A stretch of 8,430 nucleotides of DNA from RGIG9060 sp036307825 (lineage in GTDB: Bacteria; Spirochaetota; Spirochaetia; Treponematales; Treponemataceae): assembly GCA_036307825.1 (NCBI GenBank), contig JAXJWW010000086.1:1-8430 (forward strand). The letters are read 5' to 3'. Below, piece by piece: positions 1-6,204 of the stretch. Every line of letters starts with the position of its first letter. The stretch's first letter is position 1. A program made the translations under genes and the position numbers. The notes below the pieces were generated by a model. It saw only the letters and a program-made list of their open reading frames with translations. It was not told the origin of the DNA and did no database searches.

Positions 1-266
1 GTATTGTAGATTGTAAAAAGCTTGTTTCAAAACACATTCCAATTGAAGGAAAAGTTTTAAAAATTTCTGAAATTCCTTCTGTGGATGCAGTTTTTGTTCT
101 TTCAAAATTAGGAAATGATTGTACTGTTACGATTATCGAAGGTTCTTCAAATGTTTTAGGATACTATGAATATCAAGCTGAAAATACTTTTATCAGTGCA
201 AAAGATGATAATTTATTTTTAGGTGCAGATGATAAAATTTCTTGTATTCAAGTTGTAAAAAACTAA
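1..266 (+). CDS. C-terminal end of unrecognised beta-rich protein (5' truncated)
   Basis: The frame is open from the left edge (first full codon at base 3) to a TAA at 264-266, giving 87 residues of a C-terminus. I do not recognise the gene. The residues alternate hydrophobic and polar, as in beta strands, and two short stretches (around FVLSKLGNDCTVTI and NLFLGADDKISCIQV) resemble blades of a WD40/PQQ-like beta-propeller; that is a weak structural guess, not a family assignment. A GTG at 81 could serve as a start, but the same frame continues coding-like upstream of it with no ribosome binding site near the GTG, so a larger protein entering from the left is more likely. The next gene starts 27 nt downstream on the same strand with no terminator between, which suggests an operon with the secreted M23-like protein. 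Confidence 0.7.
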   Translation, partial: IVDCKKLVSKHIPIEGKVLKISEIPSVDAVFVLSKLGNDCTVTIIEGSSNVLGYYEYQAENTFISAKDDNLFLGADDKISCIQVVKN

Positions 267-293
267 AAATTGAATTTATTTAAGAGGGATTTT

Positions 294-1199
294 ATGAAAA
301 ATTATTTTAAATTGATTTTTTGTGTTATATTTTTATTTTCTTTCACTTCTTTAATGGCTTTTGAATGGCCAGTTGATATTTCTTCAACTGAAACAACTAT
401 AAAAACAAATTTTGCAGAAAATCGTGATACTTCTTTTGCAAAAGGTTTCGTTTTTTCTACTTCAGAAGATATTAAATCTAGTGAAGATGGAGTTGTTTTA
501 GTTCACTTAAATCCTGAAAATTCATATTACGAAAATTTTTCTTCAACACTTGATAATGCTGTAATTCTTGCACACCAAGATAAAATGCTTTCTGTTTATT
601 CTGGTTTTGAGCAAGTTAATCAAGATATTTTTGCAGGTGAAATTCCTGTAGGTACAACCTTAGGTTCTATAAATAAAAAATCTGATGCAGAAGTTACAGA
701 GGAAAGTTCAACTACAAAAATACTTCCTTTGCCAAAAAAAGATTTTGAATTTCAAATTATCGACACAAAAAATACTGTTGTAATAAATCCTTTTTTGCTT
801 TTATCAAAATTAGAAAAAATTTCACCAGTTTTTCCAGGAAAAATTTTTGTTGTAAATAAAAAAGGAACTGAAATCAACTTAGAAGAAAGAAAAAGTTTTG
901 CTTCTGGAATTTATTCAATTTACAGAGAAAATTCAAGTTCACGAATGCCATTAAAAACTTCTGTTTTTGTAAATGGGGAAGAATTTTCAACTATCAGTTA
1001 TGATACTTTACTTTATAAAAATTCAAGAATTTGTGTTTCTGGAAAAGATTTCTTTCCAATCGAAAAAATTTATCCAAATTCAAAGCGACAATTCTTAGGA
1101 GATATTGAAGTTTCAAGAGGAAAAAATCTTATCACAGTTGTTGTTACTGATAGTTTAGGAATTGAACGAAGAATTTCTCATACAATCGAAGCTTGGTAG
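294..1199 (+). CDS. Secreted protein with degenerate LytM/M23 peptidase domain and C-terminal Ig-like region
   Basis: This is a 301-residue protein. The ATG at 294 is chosen over an in-frame TTG at 270 because AAGAGGGA (282-289) sits 4 nt upstream of it and a clean signal peptide follows (residues 1-22, hydrophobic core at about 7-20, likely cleavage after SLMA). Residues about 38-171 have the layout of the LytM/M23 fold: a glycine-rich entry (AKGFVF), DGVV, NAVILAHQDKMLSVYSGF, a GEIPVGTTLGSI strand pair, and FEFQIID...INPFLLL at the end. The zinc and catalytic positions are gone: the HxGID-like His is missing, the YAHL His is Gly (YSGF), and HLHFE is DFEFQ. It is therefore probably a non-catalytic LytM protein that binds peptidoglycan or acts as a regulator, as known for EnvC and NlpD. 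Residues about 175-301 look like an Ig-like beta domain (GKNLITVVVTDSLG). It probably acts in the periplasm. Fold assignment is fairly sure; role is inferred. Confidence 0.8.
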   Translation: MKNYFKLIFCVIFLFSFTSLMAFEWPVDISSTETTIKTNFAENRDTSFAKGFVFSTSEDIKSSEDGVVLVHLNPENSYYENFSSTLDNAVILAHQDKMLSVYSGFEQVNQDIFAGEIPVGTTLGSINKKSDAEVTEESSTTKILPLPKKDFEFQIIDTKNTVVINPFLLLSKLEKISPVFPGKIFVVNKKGTEINLEERKSFASGIYSIYRENSSSRMPLKTSVFVNGEEFSTISYDTLLYKNSRICVSGKDFFPIEKIYPNSKRQFLGDIEVSRGKNLITVVVTDSLGIERRISHTIEAW

Positions 1200-1206
1200 A
1201 AAATTT

Positions 1207-2418
1207 TTAAGAAAATGCTTTCTCAATTATTCCACCACCTATGGTAATTCCGTTTATGTAAACTACGGCAGATTGACCTGGTGCTATTGCTCTTTGTTTT
1301 TCTGTAAAAGTGATTTTATAACTTCCTTCTGGATAATCTTCCTTTGCCTTTTCGATTAAAGCTTCTACAGGTTTTGATGCCAGTCGAATTTTTACCAAAG
1401 CATAAAATGGTTTTTCCGGGGCAAAGTTTCCTGCCCAAACCCAATTTGTACCAATCAAACCTTGTGCTAAAAGTCCGTCATTTTCGCAAAGTACAACTGT
1501 ATTGTCTGTTTTGTTGATTTCTTTTACATACAAAGGATTTTTTGCGCTTACGCCTAAACCTCGTCGCTGTCCGATTGTGTAAAATTCTATTCCTCGATGC
1601 TTTCCTAAAACTTTGCCATTTTCGTCAATTATGTTTCCGGGAATTGATTTTACATCAGCAAAGATTTTTTCAAAAATTTCTGGAGGAACAAAATCCTGAC
1701 TTTCGCTTTTTTCGGCCGCTTGTAAATTTCGTTTTCGTGCTTCTTCGTAAACTTCTTTTTTGGTCATTTTACTCAATGGAAATCGAATTTTTTCAAGAAC
1801 TTCAGATTTTATTCTGTTCAAAAAATAAGCTTGGTCTTTTGTTCCATCTTCAGCCTGACTTATAAAAATCGGAAATTGATTTACATTTTCATTTTTTGTA
1901 AAATTTTTTTCGTTTTCATTTTGTAAAATTTCTTCAAGAGGAATATTTGCTTTTACCAATTTTGCATAATGACCTGTGCAAAAATAATCAAATTTTATTC
2001 CTAAATTTTCTACACCTTTTAACAATGCCCCAAATTTCACAGTTGGATTACACATTATGCAAGGATTGGGTGTTCTTCCGTTTCTATATTCTGATTTAAA
2101 GTATTCTAAAACATTTTTTTTATATTCATCTTTTACAGAAATTACATGATATTCAATATCGTTTTCTTCACAAAATTTTTGGCAAGTTTCAATATCAATT
2201 TTTTCGTCTGGACCATAACAAGAATGACGCAATCCATCTGGTGAAGGTTCTATTGGTAAATCATTATTCCAACTAGACATTGTAACTCCGATAACTTTGC
2301 ATCCTTGTTCTTTTAATAAAAGTGAAACAAGGGTAGAGTCAACGCCACCGGACATTCCAACTAAAACTGTGTCACCTTTTTGTGGTTGATTTATTTCTGT
2401 AAAAGTAAAATCCTTCAT
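1207..2418 (-). CDS. mnmA: tRNA-specific 2-thiouridylase MnmA
   Basis: MnmA activates U34 of tRNA Lys, Glu and Gln with ATP and inserts sulfur to give 2-thiouridine in the cytoplasm. The 403-residue protein has the PP-loop SGGVDS (23-28), SCYGPDE (66-72), RTPNPCIMCNPTVKFG with Cys120 and Cys123, TGHY (148-151), KDQAYFL (194-200), YTIGQRRGLG (280-289) and the C-terminal beta-barrel signature AIAPGQSAVVY (377-387). The usual second catalytic cysteine, in a motif like SQDICFVP, is absent: here it reads SQDFVPP (240-246), as if Ile-Cys were deleted. Residues about 158-192 form an N/K/E-rich insert before KDQAY. I place the start at the ATG at 2418 because a promoter upstream puts the transcript start on that A. 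An in-frame TTG at 2433 would add five residues but lies next to the -10 box. The gene is convergent with the M23-like gene (7 nt gap) and no terminator is evident. Confidence 0.96.
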   Translation of the reverse strand: MKDFTFTEINQPQKGDTVLVGMSGGVDSTLVSLLLKEQGCKVIGVTMSSWNNDLPIEPSPDGLRHSCYGPDEKIDIETCQKFCEENDIEYHVISVKDEYKKNVLEYFKSEYRNGRTPNPCIMCNPTVKFGALLKGVENLGIKFDYFCTGHYAKLVKANIPLEEILQNENEKNFTKNENVNQFPIFISQAEDGTKDQAYFLNRIKSEVLEKIRFPLSKMTKKEVYEEARKRNLQAAEKSESQDFVPPEIFEKIFADVKSIPGNIIDENGKVLGKHRGIEFYTIGQRRGLGVSAKNPLYVKEINKTDNTVVLCENDGLLAQGLIGTNWVWAGNFAPEKPFYALVKIRLASKPVEALIEKAKEDYPEGSYKITFTEKQRAIAPGQSAVVYINGITIGGGIIEKAFS

Positions 2419-2424
2419 AGGTAA

Positions 2425-2453
2425 AATATACAATTTTCCGTTGCTATTCTCAA
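2425..2453 (-). promoter_or_regulatory. mnmA promoter, apparently leaderless
   Basis: On the minus strand, TTGAGA (2453-2448) is followed by a 17-bp spacer and TATATT (2430-2425). The seventh base after the -10 box is the A of the mnmA ATG at 2418. No Shine-Dalgarno sequence precedes that ATG, so a leaderless transcript is predicted. The -35 box lies within the spacer of the opposing acyltransferase promoter. Confidence 0.6.
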
Positions 2454-2469
2454 TATGTTTTGATATAAT
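2441..2469 (+). promoter_or_regulatory. Promoter of the PlsC-like acyltransferase gene
   Basis: TTGCTA (2441-2446), a 17-bp spacer and a perfect TATAAT (2464-2469) predict a start near 2474-2478 and a leader of about 154 nt before the acyltransferase ATG. It overlaps the divergent mnmA promoter, so RNA polymerase could probably occupy only one of the two at a time. An ATG at 2474 lies 5 nt after the -10 box and is in frame with the acyltransferase, which allows a second reading as a leaderless, N-terminally extended form. Confidence 0.6.
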
Positions 2470-2512
2470 TTTTATGAAATGTTCGGTACAAATAGTATCT
2501 CTTATTTCAAAT

Positions 2513-2571
2513 CAAGTTTGCTTTGTAAACTTGTTAATTTTATGTAATTTCTCAATAGCGTACGAAATTAC
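2513..2571 (+). promoter_or_regulatory. Two stem-loops in the acyltransferase mRNA leader
   Basis: Stem-loop 1 pairs CAAGTTTGC (2513-2521) with GTAAACTTG (2525-2533): 9 bp including one G-U, with a 3-nt loop. Stem-loop 2 pairs GTAATTTC (2544-2551) with GAAATTAC (2564-2571): 8 perfect bp with a 12-nt loop. Neither is followed by a T-run, so neither looks like a terminator. They may fold the leader or affect mRNA stability or translation; I recognise no known riboswitch. Confidence 0.35.
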
Positions 2572-2629
2572 GACTAAAAAATTATTCAAAAATTTGAAAA
2601 TTTTCTCACAACTTTTTATAGGGGAGTCT

Positions 2630-3463
2630 ATGGAATACGAAAAATTAGAACAAATAAATAATGAAGGTGTTTATGTGCCTCAAATGGATATTGAATATCC
2701 AGAAGTGCCAGATAAACGAGTTTTATCTGTAGTGCCAGAATGTGAAGTTATCCTTGATGAAAATTATCCATATCTTGATAAAAGTTTCAAATTCAACTTT
2801 ATGATGAATTTGCAATATCTTGGAATTTTTGTATTGGTTTTTCTTGTTAATCCTATAAAATTTGGTTTAAGAATTAAGGGAAGAAAAAACTTAAAACCAT
2901 ATAAGAAAATTTTGAAAGAGAAGGGTGCGATTACAGTTTCAAATCATGTTTACCGTTGGGATTTTCTTGGTGTTTTACAAGCGGTAAAATATCGCAAGAT
3001 GTACTTTCCGACTTTGCATGATAATGTAATTGGTTCTGATAGATTCATGGTTCGATACGCAGGTGGGATTCCGCTTCCTGAAAATTTTAGTGCGATGAAA
3101 AAATTTAACGAAGCCTTGGACGAAGTTGTTGCAAAAGGACATTGGTTGCATGTTTTCCCTGAAAGTTGTCGCTGGGATTATTATCAGCCAATTAGACCTT
3201 TTAAAAAAGGCGCTTTTACTTTTGCATTAAAATATGACCGTCCGATAATTCCGATGGCTTATTCTTACAGAGAACCAAAAGGGTTGGAAAAACTTTTTAC
3301 AGGTGGAAAACCTTGTTTTACATTAAATGTAGGTACACCGATTTTTCCAGATATGAGTTTGTCTAGAAAAGAATGTATCAATAAATTAAGAACTGATTGT
3401 CATAAGGCGATGGTTGAACTTGCTGGAATTAAGCAAAATTGCTGGGCTCCAGAAGGGGACTAA
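2630..3463 (+). CDS. PlsC-like 1-acyl-glycerophosphate/lysophospholipid acyltransferase family protein
   Basis: This 277-residue membrane-associated enzyme should transfer an acyl chain to a glycerophosphate-type or other lipid acceptor at the inner leaflet. The LPLAT motifs are visible in order: block I NHVYRWD, the HX4D catalytic pair His106/Asp111; block II GGIPLPEN (145-152), lacking the Arg usual for PlsC; block III FPESCR (176-181), where FPEGTR is usual, keeping Glu178 and Arg181; block IV PIIPM (205-209). A hydrophobic segment (about 58-76) precedes the catalytic domain, and the first 55 residues are an acidic, proline-containing tail not needed by the family. The start at 2630 is chosen because GGGGAG (2621-2626) sits just upstream. 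The open frame extends 5' to 2441, but that stretch overlaps the promoter and contains leader stem-loops. The altered blocks II and III make the acceptor uncertain, so I do not assign plsC. A terminator follows directly. Confidence 0.88.
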   Translation: MEYEKLEQINNEGVYVPQMDIEYPEVPDKRVLSVVPECEVILDENYPYLDKSFKFNFMMNLQYLGIFVLVFLVNPIKFGLRIKGRKNLKPYKKILKEKGAITVSNHVYRWDFLGVLQAVKYRKMYFPTLHDNVIGSDRFMVRYAGGIPLPENFSAMKKFNEALDEVVAKGHWLHVFPESCRWDYYQPIRPFKKGAFTFALKYDRPIIPMAYSYREPKGLEKLFTGGKPCFTLNVGTPIFPDMSLSRKECINKLRTDCHKAMVELAGIKQNCWAPEGD

Positions 3464-3474
3464 TAAAACAAAAA

Positions 3475-3518
3475 ATCCTGAATTTTCAAAAAAAATTGAA
3501 AGTTCAGGATTTTTTTTC
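3475..3518 (+). terminator. Strong bidirectional intrinsic terminator
   Basis: ATCCTGAATTTTCAA (3475-3489) pairs with TTGAAAGTTCAGGAT (3496-3510) as a 15-bp stem with one G-U and a six-A loop. A run of T (3510-3518) follows on the plus strand. On the minus strand the stem is followed by six T, G and four T (3475-3465). It ends the acyltransferase transcript and the converging GH3-HAD transcript. Confidence 0.92.
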
Positions 3519-3546
3519 ACTTTATCATTTTATCAATAATGAAAAA

Positions 3547-4248
3547 TTAATCTTCCAAAGGTTCCATTCCTTCTAAAACCCATGTTGCAAAATCATCCCA
3601 TGACCAAACTGGATGATTCGGCATTTTTACCTTTGTTTTATGAGTTTCAATTTGGATAAATTCCATATTTGTATTTCTTGCACCATCTCCGTCTGTATCG
3701 TCTCTATCTCCAATTACAAGACAATTTTCAGGTTTTACACCAAGATTTTGTGCAATTTCTAAAAATGGACGAGTTGCTGGCTTTTGGCTTCCGAAATCTT
3801 CAGCAGAATATATTCCAGTAATTGAATTAATTGTTTCATCTGAAAAATCTAAGGCTCTGATTCTTTGCCTCACTCTTGGATAATCAGAGAAAACTGAAAT
3901 TTTTATTCCTTTTATGTGTAAAGCATCAAAAACTTCTGCTAATTTTGGTCGTTTAGAATAATATCTTTTAAGCAAAAAACACATTGTTCCCATGTAACGA
4001 TTTGAATACCAGTTTAATGCATCATCTTGTTTAAAATTCAGCATTTTAGACATTCTTCTAGAATATTCAGCTTTGTATTCGTCAGGTGTTCCAAAATCAC
4101 ATCCTTTTAATTTTTTTCGAACATCTCTGTCTGCTTTTATTCTAAATAAATCATTAGGAAGTGACCAAATGAGTCTAAGAGGCATCCACTTGAAATTATA
4201 TAAAGTTCCGTCTAAGTCAAAAATTACTGCTTTTACATCTGAAAACAT
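3547..4248 (-). CDS. HAD-superfamily hydrolase (phosphoglycolate phosphatase/YjjG-like)
   Basis: This 233-residue cytoplasmic HAD phosphohydrolase shows all four motifs. Motif I is FDLDGTL with nucleophile Asp11 and acid/base Asp13. Motif II is VFSDYP with Ser121. Motif III is GSQKP with Lys156. Motif IV is IGDRDDTDGDGA (179-190), with Asp181 and an unusually long acidic cluster. Residues about 17-105 form an alpha-helical C1-type cap with basic and aromatic content (KRYYSKRPK). The substrate cannot be read from the sequence; small phosphomonoesters are typical of the family. The ATG at 4248 is chosen over an in-frame TTG at 4278 because AGGA (4258-4255) lies 6 nt upstream and family proteins begin close to motif I. 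It follows the GH3 gene by 69 nt with no promoter found between, so it is probably cotranscribed, past a 12-bp stem-loop. The neighbouring GH3 enzyme raises, without proof, a role in the same pathway. Confidence 0.9.
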   Translation of the reverse strand: MFSDVKAVIFDLDGTLYNFKWMPLRLIWSLPNDLFRIKADRDVRKKLKGCDFGTPDEYKAEYSRRMSKMLNFKQDDALNWYSNRYMGTMCFLLKRYYSKRPKLAEVFDALHIKGIKISVFSDYPRVRQRIRALDFSDETINSITGIYSAEDFGSQKPATRPFLEIAQNLGVKPENCLVIGDRDDTDGDGARNTNMEFIQIETHKTKVKMPNHPVWSWDDFATWVLEGMEPLED

Positions 4249-4263
4249 AAAAATTCCTAAAAG

Positions 4264-4307
4264 AATGACAAGTTGCAAAAGAAAAGTTTCAATTACAACT
4301 TGTCATT
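4264..4307 (-). repeat. 12-bp inverted repeat (stem-loop) between GH3 and HAD genes
   Basis: AATGACAAGTTG (4264-4275) and CAACTTGTCATT (4296-4307) are perfect inverted copies around a 20-nt loop. In the transcribed minus orientation the stem is followed only by CTTTTAGG, a weak T-run that runs into the HAD ribosome binding site. It may be a leaky terminator or a processing or stability element that sets HAD level relative to GH3. Confidence 0.6.
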
Positions 4308-4317
4308 GAGTAAATTA

Positions 4318-6024
4318 TTATTTTTTAATCAAATCTTTGAACATTGCGTGGCGTTTTTCATCTTGCATAAGAAGATTTAATTTGAACTGACCATCTCTTG
4401 AACCTTGATCGATACAACGAGCTTTGTATGTTTCAAAAGATTCTTTTTGCATTACAAATGAAACTGGTTCTTTCAATCTGAAAGAATCTCGTTTTGCTTC
4501 GTATTCAATGTTGATTTCTTTTAATTTTTTATCAACATTTTTTGAAAATTCATCTGCTCTTTTTTGAAGTTCATCAAGAGGTTTATCGTTATCTGCAAAT
4601 TCATAGTATAAGTTATAAACTGAATTTTCTACATCAGCAAATCCTACAAAGAATTTTACTTCAATTCCTGTGTCTTTTTCTGTTTGTTTTACAGCTTCAA
4701 TGAATTGTTTTTCGTGAAGTTTTTCACCTGTCATTGAAATAATTCCGTTAATTTTTTGGATAAATTGAATTGTAGGAATTTTTCCAAAGAAACCAGTTAC
4801 TTCAACTAAGTCGTTCATGTTATAGCGGTAAAGACCTGCATAAGTTGTTACAAAAATTGAATATCGTTTACCTTTTTCAAGTTCATGAAGTTGTAAGAAT
4901 TTTGGATTAGGATTATCTAAGTCATCAGCGCTGATAAATTCAAAATAGTGCATGTGAGGGAACAATACTGTATCATTTTGTCCGTTAAGAACAAGACCTG
5001 CACGACATTCTGATGCAAAGTATCCAAATTCTTGGTGATTCATGTGTTCTGGGAATGAATCCTTGAATTTATCCATGTAAACATGTGTATTTCCACATTT
5101 CCAAGTTGTTAAAACTTGAATATTTGGCCAATAGTGTTTTGGTAAAATTACAGGATATTTTTCTTTTAAAGCTCTAAGTTCTGCAGCACGAGCAGGATTT
5201 GGTTTGTAAATAGATTCCAATGTTGCTCGGATTTCTGGTTCAATGTTTAAATCCTTGTTCAATGTTCCATTTTCAATATCTGTAACATAAGAATCAAAGA
5301 ATTCGTTTACATTGTTTTGCATTTCTACGATTGTAGAAGGGTTTGCTGTTACAAGAAGGTGAACATCTTGTTCAATACCTGTTCTCATGATTGTATAATA
5401 ACGAGCTTTGTAATCTTTAATTCCAAAAACACAATGATCTTCTGCATATAGACCTTTAATAAATTCTGGACAGTCACGACGAGTAACACCTGAAACAGAT
5501 CCGTAAACTGTTCCATCTGGAGCATTTCCTTCGATAGCTTTTCCTACGATAGAAGTACATTTGTTTTCAAAAACTTTTGGTCTGTGCATCTGGAAAGAGT
5601 GAAGCCAAAGTTTTGTCATTTTACTATAACAGTTTGAATAATATTCATTTGTAATAGGAATCCATTTTGGTTCTTTTGTTGTTCCTGATGTAGTTGCGTA
5701 CATCATTGGTTTACCAGGGAAAAGAATATTTTCTTCACCTTGTTTGTGACGTTCAATCATTGGACGAAAATCTTCGTAATCTGTTGCTGGAACATTTTTT
5801 TGCCAAAGAGCAAATAATTCATCAGCATCTTTTGCTTTTAAAATTTCTGCGTAGTTGTGTTCTTTTCCCCATTCTGTGTCTTTTGCATACTCTAAAATTC
5901 CACGCAAAGTTTTTTCTGCTGATTTTTTACAGTTTTTGGAGGCTTTTTTTACTTTGCCGTATTGAATTTTTCCAACAAGTCCTAAAGCTAATTTAATTTT
6001 TAGAGAACCTTTTAGTTTTGCCAT
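4318..6024 (-). CDS. GH3 auxin-responsive promoter family acyl-adenylating protein
   Basis: This 568-residue protein matches the bacterial GH3 family, part of the ANL superfamily. Plant GH3 enzymes adenylate a carboxylic acid such as jasmonate or auxin and join it to an amino acid; bacterial substrates are largely unknown. Visible motifs are the P-loop TTSGTTKEPK (111-120), the FRPMIERHKQGEENIL approach (86-101), FGYFASECR (333-341, the YxSSE-like nucleotide region), and the long signature TTYAGLYRYNMNDLVEV (393-409) with GFFGKIPTIQFIQK (411-424). SMTGEKLHE (430-438) opens the mobile C-terminal domain. Length is normal. There is no signal peptide, although the first 30 residues are basic and amphipathic. 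The ATG at 6024 has AAGGATGG (6038-6031) 6 nt upstream. A promoter at 6153-6125 predicts a leader of about 94 nt. The HAD phosphatase follows in the same unit. Family is sure; reaction partner is not. Confidence 0.93.
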   Translation of the reverse strand: MAKLKGSLKIKLALGLVGKIQYGKVKKASKNCKKSAEKTLRGILEYAKDTEWGKEHNYAEILKAKDADELFALWQKNVPATDYEDFRPMIERHKQGEENILFPGKPMMYATTSGTTKEPKWIPITNEYYSNCYSKMTKLWLHSFQMHRPKVFENKCTSIVGKAIEGNAPDGTVYGSVSGVTRRDCPEFIKGLYAEDHCVFGIKDYKARYYTIMRTGIEQDVHLLVTANPSTIVEMQNNVNEFFDSYVTDIENGTLNKDLNIEPEIRATLESIYKPNPARAAELRALKEKYPVILPKHYWPNIQVLTTWKCGNTHVYMDKFKDSFPEHMNHQEFGYFASECRAGLVLNGQNDTVLFPHMHYFEFISADDLDNPNPKFLQLHELEKGKRYSIFVTTYAGLYRYNMNDLVEVTGFFGKIPTIQFIQKINGIISMTGEKLHEKQFIEAVKQTEKDTGIEVKFFVGFADVENSVYNLYYEFADNDKPLDELQKRADEFSKNVDKKLKEINIEYEAKRDSFRLKEPVSFVMQKESFETYKARCIDQGSRDGQFKLNLLMQDEKRHAMFKDLIKK

Positions 6025-6065
6025 AAAATACCATCCTTAATGTAAACATTTAGTTTTTTTATTTA

Positions 6066-6105
6066 CTAGAAAGTGAGAATAAATGAATTTACCTCCCTCT
6101 ACTAG
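6066..6105 (-). promoter_or_regulatory. Imperfect stem-loop in GH3 leader enclosing an AGGGAGG element
   Basis: On the minus strand, CTAGTAGAGGGAG (6105-6093) can pair with CTCACTTTCTAG (6077-6066), with one bulged U, one G-A mismatch and one G-U. The 5' arm carries AGGGAGG, a better Shine-Dalgarno match than the real GH3 site, but no ATG, GTG or TTG follows at a usable distance. It lies about 67 nt before the GH3 ATG. The role is unknown; a leader regulatory hairpin is possible. Confidence 0.3.
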
Positions 6106-6124
6106 GAAAAATTTTATGTTGCTC

Positions 6125-6153
6125 ATTGTATTCTTCTTGCTTTTAAAAGTCAA
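6125..6153 (-). promoter_or_regulatory. Promoter of the GH3-HAD unit
   Basis: TTGACT (6153-6148), a 17-bp spacer and TACAAT (6130-6125) on the minus strand each match consensus at five of six positions. The predicted start is near 6118. The promoter is divergent from the phosphohexomutase promoter, with about 50 bp between the two -35 boxes. Confidence 0.65.
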
Positions 6154-6204
6154 TACGACATTTTTGGTAATGTTTGTCATTCATTTTAGAGTTTTTTTAT
6201 TAAA

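Noticed and set aside
270..293. TTG start for the M23-like gene eight codons upstream of 294
   Set aside because: It would put charged residues before the signal peptide and cover the ribosome binding site AAGAGGGA, which is well spaced for the ATG at 294.
1542..1865. Plus-strand open frame of 107 codons inside mnmA
   Set aside because: It lies antisense to a confidently assigned gene, has Leu/Phe/Arg-rich content typical of a reverse-complement shadow, and has no ribosome binding site.
2419..2433. TTG start for mnmA at 2433
   Set aside because: It lies directly beside the -10 box, upstream of the predicted transcript start, with only a weak upstream GGAAA.
3475..3518. Attachment site or mobile-element end
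   Set aside because: The inverted repeat has a short A loop and T-runs on both sides and sits between convergent genes, which is fully explained by a bidirectional terminator.
4249..4278. TTG start for the HAD gene at 4278
   Set aside because: It falls inside the intercistronic stem-loop, and the ATG at 4248 has its own ribosome binding site and a family-typical distance to motif I.
5694..5996. Plus-strand open frame of 100 codons inside the GH3 gene
   Set aside because: It is antisense to the well-conserved N-terminal part of GH3; its hydrophobic content reflects Lys/Glu codons read backward.
6091..6098. Small ORF in the GH3 leader driven by AGGGAGG
   Set aside because: Only ATT codons are available at a usable distance; an ATT-started peptide of about 10 residues cannot be supported from sequence alone.
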